Below, piece after piece: positions 1 to 9,389 of a DNA stretch of 64,000 nt. A program made the translations under genes and the position numbers. The DNA is from Kutzneria chonburiensis (GTDB taxonomy: Bacteria > Actinomycetota > Actinomycetes > Mycobacteriales > Pseudonocardiaceae): NCBI RefSeq assembly GCF_028622115.1, contig NZ_CP097263.1:1674001-1738000 (forward strand), read 5' to 3'. The notes below the pieces were generated by a model. It was given only the letters and a program-made list of their open reading frames with translations. It searched no databases and was not told where the DNA came from. Numbering within the stretch: position 1 is the stretch's first letter; every line of letters begins with the position of its first letter.

Positions 1-658
1 AGATGGTGCCGAGGCTGTCGTCGGGCAGGTAGAGGAACGGGACGTAGAAGTCGTTGTACACGGCGACGCCCTTGATGATCACGACGGTGGCGATCGCCGG
101 TCGCAGCAGCGGCAGGATGATCCGCCGGTAGATGGTGAACGAGCCGGCGCCGTCCAGCCGGGCGGCCTCGTCCAGCGCGACCGGGATGGACCGGACGAAC
201 TGGAGGAAGATGGTGATCGACACGATGTCGGTGCCCAGGTACAGCAGGATCGGGGCCCACCGGGTGTCGACCGCGCCGAGCCCGTTCACGATCTGGTACG
301 TGGCGACCTGCGTGGTCACCCCGGGCACCAGCGCGGCGACCAGGAACCCGGCCAGCACCACCCGCCGGAACCGGAACCGGAAGCGGTCGACGGCGTACGC
401 GGTCATCGACCCGATGACCACCGTGCCCAGCACCGAGAAGAACAGGATGAACGCGGTGTTGCCCAGCGCCCGCAGCATGTGCCCGTCGGTGAACGCGACC
501 ACGTAGTTGTGCAGGTTGAACCAGTCGGCCGGCGCCGCGAGCGGACTCTGGTCGGCCATTTCCCGACTGGTGCGCAAGGAGGTCAGCACGATCGCGACCA
601 ACGGCACGAGAACCACCGCGCTGGCCGCCACCAGGCAGACGTACTTCACCGCGCGCAT
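1..658 (-). CDS. ABC sugar transporter permease, MalG type (partial, C-terminus off the window)
   Basis: Inner-membrane permease of a carbohydrate ABC importer. About 219 residues are visible. Hydrophobic helices begin at once (MRAVKYVCLVAASAVVLVPL). The EAA loop that contacts the ATPase is seen as DEAARLDGAGSFTIYRRIIL followed by P-LLRPA, typical of the MalG/GanQ family, whose members are about 275-300 residues long, so roughly a quarter is missing. The start codon shares one base with the stop of the upstream permease gene (TGATG), so the two are translationally coupled. No ATPase gene is visible here; actinomycete sugar importers often share MsiK encoded elsewhere. Confidence 0.9.
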   Translation of the reverse strand, partial: MRAVKYVCLVAASAVVLVPLVAIVLTSLRTSREMADQSPLAAPADWFNLHNYVVAFTDGHMLRALGNTAFILFFSVLGTVVIGSMTAYAVDRFRFRFRRVVLAGFLVAALVPGVTTQVATYQIVNGLGAVDTRWAPILLYLGTDIVSITIFLQFVRSIPVALDEAARLDGAGSFTIYRRIILPLLRPAIATVVIIKGVAVYNDFYVPFLYLPDDSLGTI

Positions 659-1518
659 CACGTCAGCTCCACCCGTTCGTCGGGGAACAGCCGCCGCTGC
701 ACCCAGGTGACCGCGAGCACGATCAGCAGCAGCACCACGGCGGCCGCCGAGGCCAGGCCGGTCTTGTCGAAGGTGAAGGCCAGCTTGACCGTCTGGATCA
801 CGAAGGTCTCGCTGTTGTTGGCGCCGCCGGTCATGATGAACGGGATCTCGAACACCGACAGCGAGCCGGAGATGGCCAGGATCGCGCTCAGCGCGATGAT
901 CGGCCGGATGGCCGGCGCGATGATGTGGCGGAACTGCTGCCAGCGGTTGGCCCCGTCCAGCGCGGACGCCTCGTGCAGGTCGGGCGGGATGGACTGGATG
1001 GCCCCGATGAACAGCACCATGTTCAATCCCATGAAACGCCACACCGACACCGCGGCCAGCGACGGGTTGACCAGGTCGGGATCGCCGAGCCAGAGCCGTG
1101 GGCCCACGCCGACCTGGTGCAATACCGTGTCCAGGGTGCCGCCGGGCTGGAAGAAGTACAGGAACACGAAGCCGACGGCCACGCCGTTGATCAGGTACGG
1201 GAAGAACAGGATGCCCTTGAACAGCGTGCGCAGTCTGGTGCGGAAGCTCAGCACGGTGGCGAAGTAGAGCGCGGCGGCGATCTGCACCGCCGAGCCGGCC
1301 AGGTAGAACAGGCTGACCGTGAACACCTGGAACAGTTCAGGCCGGGTGAACAGGTCCGTGTAGTTGTGCAGGCCGACGACGTCGCTGGTCGGGCTGAGGC
1401 CGTCCCAGTCGGTGAAGCTGTAGCCGATCATGTCGAGCACCGGCAGGTAGGTGAAGGTCACCAGCAGCGCCAGCGGGGCCAGCAGGTAGAGCCAGGGCGT
1501 GAACCACCGCGGCCTCAT
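658..1518 (-). CDS. ABC sugar transporter permease, MalF type
   Basis: First permease of the sugar importer, 286 residues. I start it at MRPRWFTPWLYLLAPLALL; a longer upstream reading only shadows the binding-protein gene. It has about six membrane segments and an EAA motif near residue 195 (HEASALDGANRWQQFRHIIA-P). The ATG lies inside the last codons of the binding-protein gene with a 4-base ATGA overlap. The order binding protein, MalF-like, MalG-like is the usual one for family-1 carbohydrate importers. Confidence 0.92.
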   Translation of the reverse strand: MRPRWFTPWLYLLAPLALLVTFTYLPVLDMIGYSFTDWDGLSPTSDVVGLHNYTDLFTRPELFQVFTVSLFYLAGSAVQIAAALYFATVLSFRTRLRTLFKGILFFPYLINGVAVGFVFLYFFQPGGTLDTVLHQVGVGPRLWLGDPDLVNPSLAAVSVWRFMGLNMVLFIGAIQSIPPDLHEASALDGANRWQQFRHIIAPAIRPIIALSAILAISGSLSVFEIPFIMTGGANNSETFVIQTVKLAFTFDKTGLASAAAVVLLLIVLAVTWVQRRLFPDERVELT

Positions 1519-2825
1519 CCGACGGATCCCTTGGCCTGCGACCACTTCCGGTTCAGATCGTCGAACACGCCGGTGAGATCGCCGGCCGCCGCGCCGCGGG
1601 CGACGTCGACGATGCGCCGGGGATAGTCCTGGGCGCTGAGGCCGATCTCCGACGCCTTGTCGATCTCGTCCACCAGCGCCGTCTTGGCATTGCTGAGCTG
1701 GATGAACTTGACGCCGCCGGCCTGGAAGGGCGCGAGGTCGGACGGCAGCGGCGTGCCCTTGACCGAGGAGATCGACAGCGCCGCCTGCGCGTCTCCGGAC
1801 TTGGTGATGTACCAGTCCAACCAGGCCCGGGCGGCCGCCTTGTGCTCGGAATGGACGTTCACCGCGTACTGGTAGTCCGGCCGCACCACCGAGCAGAAGT
1901 GACCGTCCTGTTGGGACGGAAACGGCATGAAGCCGATGTCGTCCGGGTTGGCGCCGGCGTTCTTGGCCGCCGCCCGCATCTGGACCACGGCCCACGAGCC
2001 CAGCCACATGGTGGCGACCTTGCCCGTGGCGATCAGGGCCTTGGAGTTCTCCCAGTTGGTGGTGTTGGGATCGGCCTCGGACAGCTTGTCGTGCACGATG
2101 TCGTACAGCAGGCCGTCCACGGTCTTCAGGTCCTTGCCCTTGCCCCATGGCTGATCGGTGTCGGCCAGCTTGTCGTTGGCCGCGGTGTCGCAGCTGGGGG
2201 AGCCGAGCGCGCTGCCCCAGTTCGTGAGCGGCCAGCCGTCGTGGTAGTTGGTGTAGTACGGCGTGGCGGCGGTCTTGTCCTTGATCGCCCGCAGGTCGTC
2301 GAGGAACTGCTGCGGCGTGGTCGGCCAGTCGGTGACGCCGGCCTGCCGCCACACGGCCTTGTTGTAGACGAAGCCGTTGGCCGTGCCGATGTTGGCGATG
2401 CCGTAGACCTTTCCGTTCACGGTGGCGTGGTCGGTGAAGTCGTAGGTCTTGGCCAGGTCGGTGGCGTCGCCCAGCGCGGCGAAGAACACCGGGTACTGCT
2501 TGAGCGGCACGGCGGCCGGGATGGACAGCACGTCGCCGTAGTCCGCGCTGTTCATCCGGATCTTGACGTCGCCCTCGTAGTCGGTGAGCCCCTGGAACTT
2601 CACCGTCACGTGCGGGTAGATCTGGTTGAACCGCTTGGCATAGCCGTCCAGGGTGCCGTCCTGCACCTGGTCGGTGCGATTGGTCAGCACGGTGATCGCG
2701 CCGGTGACCTGCGCCGGATCGGTCGGCGACGGGGCGTCGCCGGCGGCTTGGCCGGCGTTCCCGCCGCAGGCCGACAAGGACAGCACGAGCGCCGCCACGG
2801 TGATGGCGGCCGGTGTTCTGCGCAT
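1515..2825 (-). CDS. Extracellular sugar-binding lipoprotein of ABC importer
   Basis: 436 residues. The N-terminus MRRTPAAITVAALVLSLSAC is a lipoprotein signal peptide with lipobox LSAC at residues 17-20, so the mature protein should be tethered to the outer face of the membrane. The body (AITVLTNRTDQVQDGTLDGY and later GKVATMWLGSWAV) matches family-1 solute-binding proteins for oligosaccharides. It is the first gene of a leftward operon with two permeases and diverges from a LacI regulator across 279 bases holding two similar dyads. The exact sugar is not readable; the neighbouring GH1-like gene suggests a beta-glucoside or related disaccharide (inference). Confidence 0.92.
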   Translation of the reverse strand: MRRTPAAITVAALVLSLSACGGNAGQAAGDAPSPTDPAQVTGAITVLTNRTDQVQDGTLDGYAKRFNQIYPHVTVKFQGLTDYEGDVKIRMNSADYGDVLSIPAAVPLKQYPVFFAALGDATDLAKTYDFTDHATVNGKVYGIANIGTANGFVYNKAVWRQAGVTDWPTTPQQFLDDLRAIKDKTAATPYYTNYHDGWPLTNWGSALGSPSCDTAANDKLADTDQPWGKGKDLKTVDGLLYDIVHDKLSEADPNTTNWENSKALIATGKVATMWLGSWAVVQMRAAAKNAGANPDDIGFMPFPSQQDGHFCSVVRPDYQYAVNVHSEHKAAARAWLDWYITKSGDAQAALSISSVKGTPLPSDLAPFQAGGVKFIQLSNAKTALVDEIDKASEIGLSAQDYPRRIVDVARGAAAGDLTGVFDDLNRKWSQAKGSVG

Positions 2826-2840
2826 GGCGGACTCCTCGCT

Positions 2841-2860
2841 GGTACTAAAACGATTGAGCG
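2841..2860. promoter_or_regulatory. Putative LacI-family operator 1
   Basis: The sequence CTAAAACGATTGAG (2845-2858) is an imperfect dyad centred on the CG step typical of LacI-family operators. It lies 20-30 bases upstream of the binding-protein start codon. It shares the pattern CTA-R-AACG-N-TT with a second copy at 2976-2989. The likely ligand is the adjacent LacI protein; this is inferred from position and similarity. Confidence 0.5.
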
Positions 2861-2973
2861 ACGGCCAGGGGGATCGCGCTGCTGGTGGCTGCGGCGATCA
2901 GCCCGGCGGCCGCCACCGCACAACTCCGTGGACCCATCGGCGTGTCCCTTCAACGAGCTGTGGCGGCGCGTTG

Positions 2974-2990
2974 AACTAGAACGTTTTATA
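2974..2990. promoter_or_regulatory. Putative LacI-family operator 2
   Basis: CTAGAACGTTTTAT (2976-2989) has a central AACGTT palindrome and an outer TA/TA pair. It matches operator 1 at most positions and lies about 115 bases before the regulator's GTG start. Two sites about 130 bases apart between divergent genes would allow coordinated control of the importer and of the lacI-GH1 pair. Confidence 0.5.
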
Positions 2991-3104
2991 GACGAACCGC
3001 GGCCGCTCGTCTACCGTGAGTTCGGAAATCCCAGGCACCGGCGAGGGCGACCGAGCTCGTACGATTCAGGTCAGGGACAGCGGTCGGGGAAGGCGGACAA
3101 CCTG

Positions 3105-4133
3105 GTGAGTCGGGCGGACAGCGGGCGCAAGGTGACGATCAAGGACGTCGCCCGGCACGCGGGCGTGTCGCCCTCGGCCGTCACCCTTGCGGTGCACGGG
3201 AAACCGGGTGTGTCGACGGCGACCAAGGACCGCATCCTGCGGGCCGCCCGCGAGCTGGGGTGGAGCCCCAACCAGGCGGCGCAGTCGCTGTCCGGCCGGG
3301 CCGTGCACTCGGTCGGGCTGGCCATCGCCCGGCCGGCCCGGATGCTCGGCCGGGAGCCGTTCTACATGGAGTTCATCGCCGGCATCGAGAGCGTGCTCAG
3401 CGAGCACTCGTGCTCGCTGCTGCTGCGGCTGGTCGAGCCGGAGCGGGAGATCGACGTGCACCGCGAGTGGTGGGGCGCCAACCGGGTCAACGGCAGCATC
3501 CTGGTCGATCTGCGGGTCGACGATCCGCGTATCCCCGCGCTGGCCGAGATCGGCCTGCCCGCCGTCGTGGTCGGCGATCCGAGCCTGGCCGGGCCGTTCA
3601 CCTCGGTGTGGACCGACGATGCCACCGCCATGGCCGAGGCCGTGCGCTACCTCGCGGCCATCGGGCACCGGTCCGTCGCCCGGGTCAGCGGGCCGGCCGA
3701 GCTCGGCCACAGCGTCATCCGCACCGACGCGTTCACTGCCACTGCACGCGCGTTGGGCCTGTCCGCCCGGACCGTCGTCGCCGACTTCTCCGCCGACCAG
3801 GGCGGCCGCGCCTGCCGCTCGCTGCTGCTGTCCGGCGACCGGCCGACCGCCATCGTCTTCGACAACGACATCATGGCCGTCACCGCGCTCGGCGTCGCCG
3901 CCGAGTTCGGCCTGTCCGTTCCGGCCGACCTGTCCCTGTTGGCCTGGGATGATTCCCAGCTCTGCCAGCTCACCCGCCCTACGCTGTCGGCCATGCGGCA
4001 CGACATCTTCGCGTTCGGCGCCGACGTCGCCCAGACCCTGTTCGACGTCATGGCCGAGCGGCAGCCGTCGTCCCATGCCGCGCAGATTCCCGCGCTCGTG
4101 CCGCGTGGCTCGACCGCCGCCCCGGGAGCGTGA
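3105..4133 (+). CDS. LacI-family transcriptional regulator
   Basis: 342 residues. The helix-turn-helix is at residues 8-30 (VTIKDVARHAGVSPSAVTLA) followed by the hinge helix (NQAAQSLSGRAVHSVGLAI), then a periplasmic-binding-protein-like sensor domain. I chose the GTG at 3105, preceded by a GGGGAAGG-type ribosome site; the open frame continues upstream only as non-coding reading. It probably represses the divergent importer operon until the transported sugar binds. The GH1-like gene follows after 4 bases, so the two are likely co-transcribed. Confidence 0.93.
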   Translation: MSRADSGRKVTIKDVARHAGVSPSAVTLAVHGKPGVSTATKDRILRAARELGWSPNQAAQSLSGRAVHSVGLAIARPARMLGREPFYMEFIAGIESVLSEHSCSLLLRLVEPEREIDVHREWWGANRVNGSILVDLRVDDPRIPALAEIGLPAVVVGDPSLAGPFTSVWTDDATAMAEAVRYLAAIGHRSVARVSGPAELGHSVIRTDAFTATARALGLSARTVVADFSADQGGRACRSLLLSGDRPTAIVFDNDIMAVTALGVAAEFGLSVPADLSLLAWDDSQLCQLTRPTLSAMRHDIFAFGADVAQTLFDVMAERQPSSHAAQIPALVPRGSTAAPGA

Positions 4134-4137
4134 TCCG

Positions 4138-5265
4138 ATGGCCACGTGGTGGTGGGGGACCGGCGCGTCGTCCGTGCAGGTCGAGGGCGCCTGCCCGGCC
4201 GACGACTGGTTCCATTGGCCGGCCGCCCCGGCCTCCGGCGACGGCAGCGGCTTCGCGCGGCGCTACCGGGAGGACTTCGCGCTGCTACGGGACCTCGGCA
4301 CGACCGATCACCGGTTGTCGATCAGCTGGGCTCGGGTCGAACCGATCGAGGGACAGGTCGATCAGGCGACGGTGGACCATTACCGGGCGGTGTTGTCCGC
4401 GGCCCGGGATGAGGGACTCCGCGTTTGGGTTTGCCTGCTGCACAGTGCGATTCCGGTGTGGTTCGCCGATCGCGGTGGCTTCGCCGGGGCGGGGGCGCTG
4501 GAGACGTGGTTGCGATGGGTGGACCTTGCCGCCGGTGTGTTCGGTGACCTGGTCGGTGGGTGGATGCCGTTCAACCTGCCGACGACGTACGCGCAGAAGG
4601 CCTATCTGACCGGCACTTTCCCGCCCGGGCACCGCGATCCACGGGAGTTCGCGGCCGTGCTGGCCACCGTGCACACGTGCGACTTCGAGGCCGCGTTGCG
4701 CCTTCGTGCGACCGGAAAACCCATCTCTAGCAACGAAGCCGTGCTGCCGCTGTATCCGGCCGACGCTCAACTGTCCCAAGTGGACGCCGTGGTGTGGGAC
4801 TCGTGGCTGCGGCTGGCCCGTTCACCGCGCTACGCCAACGCGTTCGACCTGATCGGGATCTCCTACTACTACGCGATGGCCGTGACCTCGACCGGCGAGC
4901 TGGCCCCGTATCCACCGGACGGCCGGCCGGGTCCGTTGGGCTACGTTCCTTGGCCCGACGGCCTCGCCGATGTCTTGGCCCGGCTGCACCGGGAACTACC
5001 CGACGCACGCTTCGTCGTGGCGGAGATCGGATACGGCGACACCGGTGGCCTGGACGACACCGCCCGCTGCGAGTACCTGTTGCGCGCCTTCGAACACATC
5101 TCCGCCGCGCAGGCCAACGGCATGCGGATCGAGGGCGTGTCGATCTGGACCGGCATCGACAACTACGAGTGGCTCGCCGGCCATACGGTGTCGTTCGGCC
5201 TCTTCGACGCCGACCGCCGCCCTCGCCGCAGCGCCGAGCTCATTCGCTCCTTGACGCGCGGCTGA
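4138..5265 (+). CDS. Glycoside hydrolase family 1-like protein with altered acid/base site
   Basis: 375 residues with a GH1 TIM-barrel pattern: WWWGTGASSVQVEG at the start, RLSISWARVEP near residue 60, and WTGIDNYEWLAGHTVSFGLF near the end. GH1 enzymes normally carry an acid/base Glu in an NEP motif; here residues 146-148 read Asn-Leu-Pro (codon ctg at 4576-4578). The nucleophile region (VVAEIGYGD, Glu296) is kept. The protein is also shorter than the usual 440-470 residues. It may be a lectin-like or transglycosylating relative, or use another acid. Co-transcription with the LacI gene links it to the imported sugar. The family is clear; activity is uncertain. Confidence 0.85.
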   Translation: MATWWWGTGASSVQVEGACPADDWFHWPAAPASGDGSGFARRYREDFALLRDLGTTDHRLSISWARVEPIEGQVDQATVDHYRAVLSAARDEGLRVWVCLLHSAIPVWFADRGGFAGAGALETWLRWVDLAAGVFGDLVGGWMPFNLPTTYAQKAYLTGTFPPGHRDPREFAAVLATVHTCDFEAALRLRATGKPISSNEAVLPLYPADAQLSQVDAVVWDSWLRLARSPRYANAFDLIGISYYYAMAVTSTGELAPYPPDGRPGPLGYVPWPDGLADVLARLHRELPDARFVVAEIGYGDTGGLDDTARCEYLLRAFEHISAAQANGMRIEGVSIWTGIDNYEWLAGHTVSFGLFDADRRPRRSAELIRSLTRG

Positions 5266-5692
5266 CCACTTCCGCCGGCGCGTTGTGGAAGAACGCCAGT
5301 TCCTGCGCCCGCTCCGCGATACGCCAGCCTTTCTCCGTACGAACGAACCGATCGATGTACCAGAGGCCCACGAACATCACCTCGCCCCCTTTGAACACCA
5401 ACGGGTTGTGACACATCGTCCGCCCGCTCGCCGTGTCCCCGGCCAGCTCGATCTTGCTCGCCGCCACCAGATGCTGCGACGCCGCGAAATGCCGTTGCGT
5501 GCCCGCCAGAAACCGCTTGATCGTCGCCAGCTCCCCGCTCACACCCCCGGTCGCCGTCAGATCGATCTTCGCGTCCGCCGTGAACACCTCGTCCAGCGCC
5601 GCCCACTCCCGCCGATCCACCGCGTAGCTGTAGTCGACCAGCAGATCCTGGATCTCGAGCCGGTCCGACAGTTCTTGCAGGGACTTCGCCAT
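5240..5692 (-). CDS. SnoaL-like / NTF2-fold protein
   Basis: 150 residues with the SnoaL_4 pattern: a leading helix (LQELSDRLEIQDLLVDYSYA), then VDRREWAALDEVFTADAKID and a curved sheet ending in FVRTEKGWRIAERAQELAFF. Members include polyketide cyclases, dehydratases and steroid isomerase-like proteins; no particular substrate can be assigned. It is convergent with and overlaps the 3' end of the GH1-like gene by 26 bases. The start ATG is preceded by GGGAGCGG. Confidence 0.8.
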   Translation of the reverse strand: MAKSLQELSDRLEIQDLLVDYSYAVDRREWAALDEVFTADAKIDLTATGGVSGELATIKRFLAGTQRHFAASQHLVAASKIELAGDTASGRTMCHNPLVFKGGEVMFVGLWYIDRFVRTEKGWRIAERAQELAFFHNAPAEVVSRASRSE

Positions 5693-5768
5693 CGCCGCTC
5701 CCGGTGATTAACGTTTCAACATGTAACGATAATCGCCGAGCCCTCTGACGTCACCCCTGCCCGTTCGG

Positions 5769-8700
5769 GTGATCCCTCTGGACGACTGTTGGCGGTATGG
5801 CCAGGCTCGCGCGGTGGACGTCGATTCGGGTGCAGCGGTAGGTGGCGACAACACGGGCATCACGTCGACCGGCGACCACGCGATCAACATCCAGGTCATG
5901 CCGTCAGCATTGGTCCGGACCCAGTACCGCCAGCAGGTCAAACGCATCGCCCCGCCGGCGCTGCTCGGTCGTGAGTCCGAACTCGCCGAGCTCGCCGCGT
6001 TCTGCGCCGGTCCGGCCGGCTATGCGTGGTGGCGGGCCGAGGCCTGGTCCGGGAAGACCGCGTTGATGTCGTGGTTCGCTCTGCATCCGCCGCAGAACGT
6101 GCAGATCGTGTCGTTTTTCGTTACTGCGCGTCTGGCGGCCCAGGACGACCGCAATGCCTTCATCGAGAACGTGCTCGAGCAGCTGCTGGCCCTGCTCGGC
6201 GAGTCGATGCCGCCGCTGCTCACCGAGTCGACCCGTGAAGCACACCTGTTAGCTCGGCTGGAGGCCGCCGCCCGTGGTTGTCAGGCCCGTGGCCAGCACT
6301 TCGTGCTGCTCGTCGACGGTCTCGACGAGGATCGCACCGGCCACGAACACAGCATCGCCGCGCTACTCCCCTCCCACCTGCCCGCCGGCATGCACGTCAT
6401 CGTCGCGGGCCGCCCCAATCCTCCCGTTCCCGAGGATGTCCCCGACCACCACCCGCTTCGCTCCGCCGCCGTCATTCGCCCGCTCGCTCCGTCCCCTCAG
6501 GCCCGGGCGATGGGCGTCGAGATGAAGAAGGACCTCAAACGCCTCCTCAGCGGCAACGACGCCGAACAGGACGTCCTCGGCCTCGTGACCGCCGCCGTCG
6601 GCGGTCTCACCGCTGCCGACCTCGTCCAGCTCACCGGTTTGTTGCCATGGCAGATCGATGAATGCCTCCGGACCGTCGCCGGCCGCAGCTTCTCTTCCCG
6701 GCCTTCTCGCTACGGCGCGGAGGCTTTCCTCCTCGGCCACGAGGAACTCCAACTCATGGCCGGCTCCCTCCTCGGCCCTTTCCGACTGGCCTCCTACCGC
6801 TCCCGCCTCCACTCGTGGGCGCAGGACTTCCGGTCCCAGCTCTGGCCTTCCCACACCCCCGATTACCTCCTGCATGGATATTTCCGCATGCTCACAGCAG
6901 CTTCAGCGCATCCCGAGCTGGTCTCCTGTGCAACCGATCTCCACCGCCAGGACCGACTCCTCACCCTCACCGGCGGGGACGCCGCAGCACTCGCCGAGAT
7001 CACCACCGCTATGGAGACCCTCGCCGCGCACGATCAGCCCGACCTGGTCGCGATGACCCGCCTCGCCATCCACCGCGACCGTCTGACCAGCCGTAACAGC
7101 AAAATGCCCATCGAAGTCCCCGCCGCCTGGGCCCTCCTTGGCGAGGTCGACCGTGCTGAAGCCATCGCCAACTCGATCCTTTCTCTCGACGACCGAGTGG
7201 CAGCGTTTGTCCGGCTGGCCGAGACGATGGCCGCCACCGGTCAGGGTGAACGGGTGGCTGAACTACTGGCTCGCGCGGAACGTGATGCCCACGCGCTGAC
7301 CAACTACTTCGACCACGCAGCCGCGCTGGCCAAGGTGGCGGCCGCGATCGTCGCGACTACGGATAATGTCGATCGAGCCGAGGCGATGCTGGCAGCCATT
7401 CCTTGGCCCGACGAGCGCGACAAGGAAACGAGGACAGTGGTCACCGCCATGGTCGCGGCTGGGCACATCGACCGCGCCGAGACGTTGGCGAACTCCGTCG
7501 ACGATCCGATTCACTTGGCCGAAGCGCTGGTGCCCGTTGCCGCGGGACAGGCGGCGGTGGGGAACTTCCACCGATATAGGGATGTCCGTACGCGGCTGGG
7601 GAAGCTTTTCGCCGTCGTCTGGCGGACGACTTCGACACGAAGCTCGAGGTGCTTGCTTCACTGGCGACCGAGTTGGCTCGGGTCGGTGCCGGCGATCTGG
7701 TCATGGACCTGGCGCACGCCGCCGATGATGTCGCGGAGAAGTTCGCCGACACCGACGACGCCCGCTTTGACATCGTCAGTGGGATGATCGATGGATTGTT
7801 GGTCGAAGTGTGGGCTGCGGCTGGAGACCTGGACCGTGCCGCAGACATCGCGTGGCGGATCAAGGACGCCCACGAGCGTGCGAGATCCTTGGTGGTTCTT
7901 GGGCGCGAGCAGGGCCGGGCTGGTCGCGCCGAGCAGGCACACGACACGCTCGGTCATGCGGAGCTGCTCGGCCGGGAGGAGCGGCCCCATCGGTTGCTGG
8001 CCGTGGTGGAAGCGTTCGTGGCGATCGGTGACATCGACCAGGCCACACGCCTCGCCGACTCCATTGCGAGCCCAGTGGTCCTGGCGGCGGCGCTGGCCAA
8101 GTTGGGTGAGGCGGAGGCCCTTTCGGGCCGGTACGAAGAAGCGGCCGGTTTTCTGCTGCGTGCCGAGTCGACCGCTCGCCGCGCGGTCGTCGCCACTGGC
8201 GAAGCGCTGGCCAGCGCGGCGGAGGAGCTGGCCAGGGCAGGGGCTTGCGCTGCTGCGGGGAGGATGATCGACCGCGTTCTGGAGGTCGTCTCGTGCGAGC
8301 CTGGCGGGATCGACAATGTGCTCACGCTGAGGCATCTCGCCACCACGCTCGCACTGGGCGGCGAACTGGACCGGGCTGAGCAAGTCTGCTGCGCGGTGTC
8401 CTCTTCGGCGTCGGGAGCCGATGCCCTTGCGACAGCAGCCGAGAGCCTTGCCGAGGCAAGTCGGATCGGTGAGGCAACCGACGCGTTCAGGCGGGCTAAG
8501 CGGCTTGCCCGTATGGACCGCAGACATGGGGAGCGGACTGCGGGGTTCATCATGGTGGTGCATTCACTCATCGCCGCTGGTGATTTTCTCAACGCAGAGG
8601 CGACGGCGCGGTCCGTGGTCGGCCGCGAGATGCGAGCAGGTTTGCTGGCAACGGTGGCAACTGGATTGGCTCAGACGGACAGCAGCGAACGCGCGGCCGA

Positions 8701-9310
8701 GGTACTCAAGCCTGTCGAACGGATCGTCCGGACGTGTCGGCGGACCAGCGCCCGTGATGAGGCGGCTGCCGCACTGGCAGGGGTGCTCGCATTAACAGGC
8801 GATACTGAGCGGGTAAGCCACCTCCTTTTCACGATCGCCGATGACGTCCAACTGAACTCCGCGATGGCGGCAGTGGCGCGAGCCCATGCGCTGGGCGGAC
8901 ATCTGGACCACGCTGAGGAGGTGATTGGTGCCATTACGGACCCCTATCAACAGTCCGAGGCGCTCGCCAAGGTGGCACGAGCGGCTGCGAGCGTGGGGCA
9001 CATTGATCAGTCCGTCGAGATTGCCACTGGGATAGTGGACCCCTTTTGCCGTGCGACGGCGTTGCGAGACGTTACCGAATTGCTGGCCGGTGCCGGTGCT
9101 TTCGACCGGGCCGAGGAGATCGCCAGGATGATCACGGATCGGGAGCACCTGGCCGAGGCATTGTTGACGGTGTTGCGGGCCAAGCCGGCGATGGACCGGC
9201 GCGCCGTGGCAGAGGTGCTTCTACTGGGGGAGTGGTTCAAGACTCTGCCAGAAGTGATCGGCACGGCGCCGGACGCATTGGAGGAGATCATGGATGAGCT
9301 GACAACGTGA
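5769..9310 (+). pseudogene. Large P-loop NTPase with C-terminal helical repeats, frameshifted
   Basis: Two reading frames form one protein of about 1180 residues. The first frame has a conserved GGDNTGITSTGDHA segment, a Walker A-like AEAWSGKT (near residue 100), a Walker B-like FVLLVDGLDED, then helical repeats. Around 7600-7625 the frame is lost: 'GKLFAVV' should continue into 'LADDFDTKLEVLASL' one base back. The second frame carries TPR-like repeats of about 33-36 residues (pattern GDIDQATRLADSIASP) to 9310. A one-base deletion, real or a sequencing error, explains it. The layout resembles STAND/NACHT-like signalling NTPases, some of which act in defence. Function is not established. Start GTG 5769 is tentative. 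Confidence 0.7.
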
Positions 9311-9389
9311 GACCTTCACCCGGCGGCCACCTGGCGTTCGTCACGGCGGGATAGGAAGCTGGGGAACCGCGAACCCTGGAGGTCCACCG

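Noticed and set aside
1842-3104. Upstream extension of the LacI reading frame
   Set aside because: It lies antisense over the binding-protein gene and lacks any domain; the helix-turn-helix and a ribosome site place the true start at 3105.
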